From Rickettsiales bacterium (GTDB lineage: Bacteria; Pseudomonadota; Alphaproteobacteria; Methylaequorales; Methylaequoraceae): a stretch of 11,513 nucleotides of DNA. The translations under genes were made by a program, and so were the position numbers. Under the pieces are notes generated by a model. The model ran no database searches, was not told the origin of the DNA, and saw only the letters and a list, made by a program, of their open reading frames with translations. The stretch is taken from the NCBI GenBank assembly GCA_002715305.1, contig PAYV01000020.1, positions 24,218-35,730 on the forward strand, written 5' to 3'. Below, one piece after another: positions 7,154 to 11,513 of this stretch; within the stretch, counting starts at the first letter, position 1, and each line of letters begins with the position of its first letter.

Positions 7154-7185
7154 TTCTTTTATATGATAATTAAATTTAAGCTTTC
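7154..7185. promoter_or_regulatory. 32-bp divergent acnA/ccmA intergenic region with candidate -10 boxes
   Basis: Both divergent genes must be expressed from this short gap or from within each other's 5' ends. On the plus strand, TATGAT (7162-7167) matches 5 of 6 positions of a -10 box and would place a ccmA transcript start near 7174. On the minus strand, TATCAT (7168-7163) also matches 5 of 6 and would give a nearly leaderless acnA transcript. The two overlap almost completely. No convincing -35 box was found for either, and neither gene has a strong ribosome binding site. Confidence 0.28.
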
Positions 7186-7851
7186 ATGGTTTTAGAAATT
7201 AAATCAATTAAACTAATACGAAATCGTCAACTACTTCTCAATAAATTTAATCTAAAATTGAGAAAATCCCAAATTATTATTTTAGTTGGAGATAATGGCT
7301 CAGGAAAATCTAGTTTAATGGATACGATTCTTGGCCTTATAAAACCTGAAGAAGGATTCATAAAAATAAAGAATAAAAACATTGAAGATTTAAAAGACAA
7401 AATAAGAAATCATATTTTATATATCCCTCATGAAAATGGTTTAAAGGAAAATTTGACAATAATTGAAAATTTAAGAATTTGGTTAAGTTTAGTTGATAAA
7501 AAAATCTCCAATTATAATTTAAGTGAAAAATTAAAATATTTTGACCTTTATGACTTTAAAGATTTTCCTGTAAGAAATCTCTCACATGGTCAGAAAAGAA
7601 AAGTTATATTATCGAAGTTACTTTTATCTGATTCTTATATTTGGATTCTTGATGAGCCTATGAATGGATTAGATACAAACTCAATAAAAAAACTCTCTAG
7701 GTTAATTGAAAACTTTTCAGAATCTGGGGGAGCGACTTTGTTATCAAGTCATGTAAATTATAAAATAAAAAAAGCTAATAAAATTCATTTAAAAAAAAGA
7801 AAAAACAACATATCAAGAACACAAAAATTTATTACTTGGTCTGAATTATGA
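7186..7851 (+). CDS. ccmA: cytochrome c maturation ABC transporter ATP-binding protein CcmA
   Basis: CcmA is the ATPase of the CcmAB complex, whose ATP hydrolysis releases haem-loaded CcmE from CcmCD. It is cytoplasmic and peripheral to the membrane. The 221-aa product, slightly longer than the typical ~205 aa, carries Walker A GDNGSGKSS (35-43), the ABC signature NLSHGQKRKV (131-140), Walker B WILDEP (153-158) followed by the D-loop GLDT (161-164), and the switch His in LLSSH (H189). The signature has His where many CcmA proteins have Ala (LSAGQ); this still fits LSxGQ. The Lys-rich tail after about residue 190 is poorly conserved. It is the first gene of the ccm operon. Its stop overlaps the ccmB start (ATGA), indicating translational coupling. 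The ATG at 7186 lacks an obvious Shine-Dalgarno. Confidence 0.95.
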   Translation: MVLEIKSIKLIRNRQLLLNKFNLKLRKSQIIILVGDNGSGKSSLMDTILGLIKPEEGFIKIKNKNIEDLKDKIRNHILYIPHENGLKENLTIIENLRIWLSLVDKKISNYNLSEKLKYFDLYDFKDFPVRNLSHGQKRKVILSKLLLSDSYIWILDEPMNGLDTNSIKKLSRLIENFSESGGATLLSSHVNYKIKKANKIHLKKRKNNISRTQKFITWSEL

Positions 7852-8513
7852 TGAACTTATTAAAATTAATTATTAGAGAAATGAAAATACATATGTCAAG
7901 CCTTACCAATTTATGGAGTTTTATTTCATTGTTTTTTTTAGGGATATTGATTTTTGTTTTTGCTGTTGGCTCTGAAACAAATAATTTATCTCAACTATAT
8001 TTACCAATTGTATGGGTAATATTTCTTTTTTCTTTAATTCTAGGTGCAGAAACTTTTCTTTTAGAAGATCATACTGACGGAAGTTTAAAAGAATTACAAT
8101 TTCTTGGTTATAGTCAAGAAATTATAATTTTAGCTAAATCAATCTCAATGTGGATAGTTTATATAATACCTAGCATTTTTATTATCCCTTTATTTTCAAT
8201 TATGTTTTCAATAAATTTTAATTATTTAATTTTTATAATTATAAATATTTTATTAGCTAGTCCTTCTCTAATCCTTATTGCTATAATTTCAGGTTTATTT
8301 GCACTTCAACTAAAAAAAAATAGGATCCTTCAATTTGTTATTATTATCCCGTTTTACATACCTCCTTTAATTTTTGGTACGATGCATAATTATAATCAAA
8401 ATAGTAACATTTTGGAGAACCAAAATTTTTTTATTTTAATTGCAATTTTTTTTATTACATTACCTTTATCCTTATTTATTGGGAAATTGTTATTAAAGGA
8501 AATTTATAAATAA
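7848..8513 (+). CDS. ccmB: haem exporter/CcmAB membrane subunit CcmB
   Basis: CcmB is the integral membrane partner of CcmA in System I cytochrome c biogenesis. The protein is 221 aa, the usual length, strongly hydrophobic, with about six predicted membrane segments (roughly residues 24-42, 49-68, 97-118, 124-150, 160-178 and 193-212, by eye). The cytoplasmic segment EDHTDGSLKELQFLGYS followed by IIILAKSISMWIVYIIP matches the family's conserved 'DGSL...LAK' region. The start overlaps the ccmA stop; a second ATG follows immediately at 7851, so the first residue is uncertain by one. The stop codon directly abuts the ccmC ATG. Confidence 0.94.
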   Translation: MMNLLKLIIREMKIHMSSLTNLWSFISLFFLGILIFVFAVGSETNNLSQLYLPIVWVIFLFSLILGAETFLLEDHTDGSLKELQFLGYSQEIIILAKSISMWIVYIIPSIFIIPLFSIMFSINFNYLIFIIINILLASPSLILIAIISGLFALQLKKNRILQFVIIIPFYIPPLIFGTMHNYNQNSNILENQNFFILIAIFFITLPLSLFIGKLLLKEIYK

Positions 8514-9227
8514 ATGTTTAATTTTTCAAATCCACTAAGATTCCAGAAGTTAGCAGATAAAATTTTACCGTATGCTCTGCTTCTGGCCGTCATGAATTTT
8601 CTTTTAGGTTTATATTTTGCTTTCTTTCAAAGTCCTCCTGATTATCTTCAAGGTGAGACTGTTCGAATTATGTATGTGCATGTTCCTTGTGCCTGGTTGT
8701 CGTTAATGATTTATAGTATTATGGCTGTTTGCAGCTTTATCTCCATAGTGTTTAAACATACATTAGCTGATATAATTTCTAGATCATGTGCTCCGGTTGG
8801 GGCTTGTTTTACTCTAGCAACCCTTATTACAGGTTCTATTTGGGGAAAGCCAACATGGGGGACTTGGTGGGTATGGGATGCTAGACTTACCTCTGAGTTG
8901 ATTCTTTTTTTTATTTATGTAGGTCATATTTTAATTTCTAATGCATATGAAGATAAAATTAAAGGAGATAGAAATGCTGCTATTCTAACGCTTTTAGGAA
9001 TTGTAAATTTACCTGTAATAAAGTGGTCAGTAGATTGGTGGAATACATTACATCAACCAGCTAGTATTTCAAAATTTAGTTCACCATCAATTGATGTTGC
9101 TATGATGACGCCGTTGATTTTTATGTCCATTGCATTCTTATCTTTCTTTATTTCCTTAATTTTATTGAGAATAAAGGGAGAAATTTTGATCAGAAAAATT
9201 GACATAATAAAATTTAGTAGGGCTTAA
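8514..9227 (+). CDS. ccmC: haem-handling membrane protein CcmC
   Basis: CcmC binds haem through its WWD domain and loads it onto CcmE, with help from CcmD. At 237 aa it has the normal length. The start MFNFSNPLRF agrees with the family. The segment SPPDYLQGETVRIMYVHVPCAW contains the first axial haem ligand H56. The WWD motif runs WGKPTWGTWWVWDARLTSE (110-128), and the second ligand H180 lies in WWNTLHQPASI. Six transmembrane helices are expected and hydrophobic segments support this. It abuts ccmB without a gap and is followed after 3 nt by ccmD. All residues known to be needed for haem binding appear to be present. Confidence 0.97.
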   Translation: MFNFSNPLRFQKLADKILPYALLLAVMNFLLGLYFAFFQSPPDYLQGETVRIMYVHVPCAWLSLMIYSIMAVCSFISIVFKHTLADIISRSCAPVGACFTLATLITGSIWGKPTWGTWWVWDARLTSELILFFIYVGHILISNAYEDKIKGDRNAAILTLLGIVNLPVIKWSVDWWNTLHQPASISKFSSPSIDVAMMTPLIFMSIAFLSFFISLILLRIKGEILIRKIDIIKFSRA

Positions 9228-9230
9228 TTG

Positions 9231-9389
9231 ATGAATTATTTTTCTAATTTCTTAAAATCTACCGATCATCTACCTTATGTAGTAGGATCATACTTAACTG
9301 TTTTTATAATTCTTTTGATTATTTTTATTTTAAGTCTTAAACGAGCCAAAAATCTTGAAAAAGATTTTCAAGATTTAGTAAAAAAATGA
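9231..9389 (+). CDS. ccmD: haem exporter accessory protein CcmD
   Basis: CcmD is a small single-span membrane protein that associates with CcmC and CcmE and is needed for release of holo-CcmE. This 52-aa frame has the expected features: an aromatic N-terminal part (MNYFSNFLKS, then LPYVVGSYLTV), one membrane helix at about residues 18-37, and a basic then charged cytoplasmic tail (SLKRAKNLEKDF). The order ccmC-ccmD-ccmE is standard. It begins 3 nt after the ccmC stop and its stop overlaps the ccmE start (ATGA), so it is translationally coupled on both sides. The sequence family is weakly conserved; context and topology carry the call. Confidence 0.9.
   Translation: MNYFSNFLKSTDHLPYVVGSYLTVFIILLIIFILSLKRAKNLEKDFQDLVKK
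9350..9376 (+). repeat. 12-bp perfect hairpin at the end of ccmD, just before ccmE
   Basis: Arms 9350-9361 (AAATCTTGAAAA) and 9365-9376 pair perfectly around a 3-nt loop (AGA). The structure ends 9 nt before the ccmE ATG at 9386, so it would sit next to the ribosome entry region. It encodes the charged ccmD tail (NLEKDFQDL). It is not followed by a T-tract, so it is not a terminator. Confidence 0.55.
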
Positions 9390-9835
9390 AAGCTAAGTAT
9401 AAAAGATTTTTTTCTGTATCATTTCTTATGATATTATTTTCAGTCGGTTGTCTAATTTTATTTTTTAATTTGAGAAACAACTTAGTATTTTTTTACTCTC
9501 CATCTGAAATAATTGATCAATCATTCCAGTCAAATGAGGTAATTCGAATGGGGGGTATGGTTTTAGAAAATAGCCTTAAAAAAAAAATAATATTAAAAGA
9601 TAATCTCAAAATAGAGGAAATAAGCTTTATAGTAACTGATTTAAAAAATAACATTAAAGTAAATTATATTGGTATTTTGCCCGACTTATTCGCAGATGGA
9701 AAAGGAGTTGTTGTTCAGGGAAAACTTAACAATGATTTAACCTTTCTCGCAGACCAAGTTTTAGCAAAACATGATGAAAATTATATGCCCCCAGAAGTAA
9801 AAAGTATGCTTGAAAAAACAAAGGAATTAAAATGA
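9386..9835 (+). CDS. ccmE: cytochrome c-type biogenesis haem chaperone CcmE
   Basis: CcmE is a membrane-anchored periplasmic haem chaperone that carries covalently bound haem from CcmC to CcmF. The 149-aa length is normal. An N-terminal anchor at about residues 8-28 is followed by NNLVFFYSPSEI, a family landmark, then the OB-fold beta domain (VIRMGGMV, VNYIGILPDLFADGKGVVVQG). The haem-binding motif is LAKHDENYMPPE, with H129 as the covalent attachment residue and Y133 as a ligand. It is coupled to ccmD and ccmF through 4-nt ATGA overlaps. An A10 run at 9578-9587, coding for consecutive lysines, is kept in frame. Confidence 0.97.
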   Translation: MKAKYKRFFSVSFLMILFSVGCLILFFNLRNNLVFFYSPSEIIDQSFQSNEVIRMGGMVLENSLKKKIILKDNLKIEEISFIVTDLKNNIKVNYIGILPDLFADGKGVVVQGKLNNDLTFLADQVLAKHDENYMPPEVKSMLEKTKELK

Positions 9836-11513
9836 TTGGAGAAATTGGATTTTTCTTTCTTGTACTTGTTTTTATTATTTCTGGATTTGGAGGTGGGTAT
9901 CTTTTAACAAACTATTCTGCAAATAACTTCTTAAATCAAGCTCAAATGCAAAAAAAAATAGCAGAATTAAATTTCATGTTTGCTTTGTTATCCTTTTTTT
10001 GCCTAACTTTTTCTTTTTTAATATCGGACTTTTCATTTGAGGTAATTGAGAAAAATTCAAACAGTCAACTTCCATATATATATAAATTTACTGGTGTGTG
10101 GGGAAATCACGAAGGTTCAATACTTTTATGGCTACTGGTAATGACATTGTTTGGATTTTTATTTTCTTTATCAAAAATAGAAAATTATGAATTTAAAAAA
10201 AATGTCTTAGGAATTCAAAATTTTCTTTGTTTTTTAGTTGTGTCATTTGTTATTTTCACTTCCAATCCTTTCAAGAGAAGTGTTCCCCCATCAATAGAAG
10301 GAGCTGATTTGAATCCACTTTTGCAAGACCCTGGTTTGGCAATTCACCCACCATTATTGTATCTTGGGTATGTTGGATTTTCTATAGTATATTCTATATC
10401 TTTGAGTATCCTTTTATGTAAAGATAACAAGCTGAAATTTATTAAAATTTTGAAACCTTGGGTCGTAATTTCATGGATTTGTCTCACAGGGGGAATTGGT
10501 TTAGGAAGTTGGTGGGCCTATTATGAATTAGGATGGGGAGGTTTTTGGTTTTGGGATCCAGTTGAAAATGCTTCTTTGCTTCCCTGGTTAACTGCATCTG
10601 CATTATTACATACACTGGTGATTTCAGAAAAAAAGAATTTACTTACTAATTGGACAATAATCTTATCAATAATTACTTTTTCATTAAGTCTTCTAGGAAC
10701 ATTTCTTGTTAGATCTGGTGTTCTTGTTTCTGTTCATGCTTTTGCCTCAGATCCTACAAGAGGAGTTTTTATTCTACTTCTTTTATCTTTAATTTCAGGT
10801 TTGGGTATCTATTTTTTTCTAAAAAACTATAAAATTTTTTCAGATAACAAACAAATAAATCTTCTTTCAAGAGAAGGAGCAATTTCACTAAATAATATTT
10901 TTTTGCTTTCTTTAAGTTTTACAATTTTACTTGGAACAATTTATCCAATAATTTCTAGCAGTATTTTTAATTCAAAGATTTCAGTTGGTGCACCTTTTTT
11001 TAATTCAATTTTATCCCCAATAATGTTTCCGTTTATTGTTGGTATGATCATTGGTCCTTATCTCAAATGGGGAAAAGATGATTTAATGAAATTAACTAAT
11101 AGACTAAAAAGTCTATTAGTTACACTTTTTTTTCTATCTATATTTATCTGGTATCTAAATTTTAAAGGACCTGTAATATCAATTATTTTTTTTATCATGG
11201 CATCATGGATTTTAATTAGTTCTTTATTTGAAGTTTTTGAATATATGATTTCGAATTATAAATTAAGAAAAGTTTTCTATAAAATACCCTTAAAAATATA
11301 TGCCCAATCTTTAGCACACATAGGTATTGCTCTTTTAATAATTGGAGCAACAGGAAGTTCTATTTTGAAAAAAGAAAAGATTCAATTTCAGTCAAGAGAT
11401 GAAGTAATAAATATAAAAAATTTTAAAGTAAAATTTTTAGGAGTTAAGACTGTAGAAGGTCCTAATTATATGAGTCAAACTGGTATTTTTGAAATTTATA
11501 AAAATAATGAATT
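9832..11513 (+). CDS. ccmF: haem lyase subunit CcmF, 3' end outside window
   Basis: CcmF is the large polytopic membrane protein that transfers haem from CcmE to apocytochrome c together with CcmH. The frame opens at an ATG overlapping the ccmE stop and stays open for 560 codons to the window edge; full-length proteins have about 640-680 aa, so the last periplasmic region and final helix are missing. Visible landmarks are GVWGNHEGSILLW (88-100), the LNPLLQDPGLAIHPP segment with H172, the WWD domain from GSWWAYYELGW to FWFWDPVENA (225-247), H260 in ALLHTL, FLVRSGVLVSVHAF with H302, and H496 in SLAHIGIALL. The four histidines correspond to those conserved in E. coli CcmF. It ends in the periplasmic part (KFLGVKTVEGPNY). 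ccmG and ccmH would be expected next. Confidence 0.96.
   Translation, partial: MIGEIGFFFLVLVFIISGFGGGYLLTNYSANNFLNQAQMQKKIAELNFMFALLSFFCLTFSFLISDFSFEVIEKNSNSQLPYIYKFTGVWGNHEGSILLWLLVMTLFGFLFSLSKIENYEFKKNVLGIQNFLCFLVVSFVIFTSNPFKRSVPPSIEGADLNPLLQDPGLAIHPPLLYLGYVGFSIVYSISLSILLCKDNKLKFIKILKPWVVISWICLTGGIGLGSWWAYYELGWGGFWFWDPVENASLLPWLTASALLHTLVISEKKNLLTNWTIILSIITFSLSLLGTFLVRSGVLVSVHAFASDPTRGVFILLLLSLISGLGIYFFLKNYKIFSDNKQINLLSREGAISLNNIFLLSLSFTILLGTIYPIISSSIFNSKISVGAPFFNSILSPIMFPFIVGMIIGPYLKWGKDDLMKLTNRLKSLLVTLFFLSIFIWYLNFKGPVISIIFFIMASWILISSLFEVFEYMISNYKLRKVFYKIPLKIYAQSLAHIGIALLIIGATGSSILKKEKIQFQSRDEVINIKNFKVKFLGVKTVEGPNYMSQTGIFEIYKNNE
11093..11133 (+). repeat. 13-bp perfect hairpin followed by T8 inside ccmF (terminator-like)
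   Basis: Arms 11093-11105 (TAACTAATAGACT) and 11110-11122 are exact reverse complements with an AAAA loop. Three nt later comes a run of eight T (11126-11133), on the same strand as ccmF transcription. That is the geometry of an intrinsic terminator, though only three of the 13 pairs are G:C. It lies wholly within coding sequence (codons about 421-434, LTNRLKSLLVT then LFF). It may be a chance outcome of coding and composition. Confidence 0.6.

Noticed and set aside
1..11513. A new defence, mobile or secondary-metabolism system
   Set aside because: All coding space is accounted for by conserved housekeeping genes; there are no transposase, integrase, toxin-antitoxin, CRISPR, phage or biosynthetic genes, and no tRNA or attachment-site signals were seen.

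Overview
This window is a very AT-rich stretch of ordinary bacterial chromosome, well under one third G+C by eye. It most likely comes from an alphaproteobacterium with a streamlined genome, such as SAR11 (Pelagibacterales), HIMB59-like or related marine lineages. Three things support this: an acnA gene transcribed divergently from a ccm (cytochrome c maturation) operon, a SUV3-like helicase beside a 7Fe ferredoxin (FdxA) and a CarD/CdnL regulator, and very tight packing with 3'-end overlaps and ATGA start/stop overlaps. The taxonomic assignment is inference.

Layout. Positions 1-1200 (+) hold the 3' part of an M48 zinc metalloprotease cut by the left edge. It converges with, and overlaps by 7 bp, a leftward block (1194-7153, minus strand) that reads, in transcription order, acnA, SUV3-like helicase (split in two frames), fdxA, carD. 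From 7186 rightward (+) lies an uninterrupted ccmA-ccmB-ccmC-ccmD-ccmE-ccmF operon; ccmF is still open at the right edge. There is no non-coding stretch above about 70 bp, and no tRNA, rRNA, CRISPR array, insertion sequence or phage gene was seen.

How the genes work together. The ccm genes form System I cytochrome c maturation: CcmAB drives release of haem-loaded CcmE, CcmCD loads haem onto CcmE, and CcmF (with CcmH/G, presumably beyond the window) attaches it to apocytochrome c. acnA supplies aconitase for the TCA cycle, FdxA is a small electron carrier, CarD/CdnL supports RNA polymerase at promoters, and the helicase is related to the mitochondrial RNA-degradosome helicase SUV3.

Main point of interest. 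No new biological system is visible; the genes are conserved housekeeping genes. The strongest anomaly is the helicase. It is interrupted by a one-base frameshift exactly at a run of 11 A, while the downstream reading frame is intact and still family-like. That fits either a homopolymer sequencing error or productive transcriptional slippage. Secondary points are other long homopolymers, a terminator-like 13-bp hairpin inside ccmF, a 12-bp hairpin just before the ccmE start, a candidate leaderless promoter for fdxA, and the apparent absence of the S4-domain gene usually found between helicase and fdxA in alphaproteobacteria.
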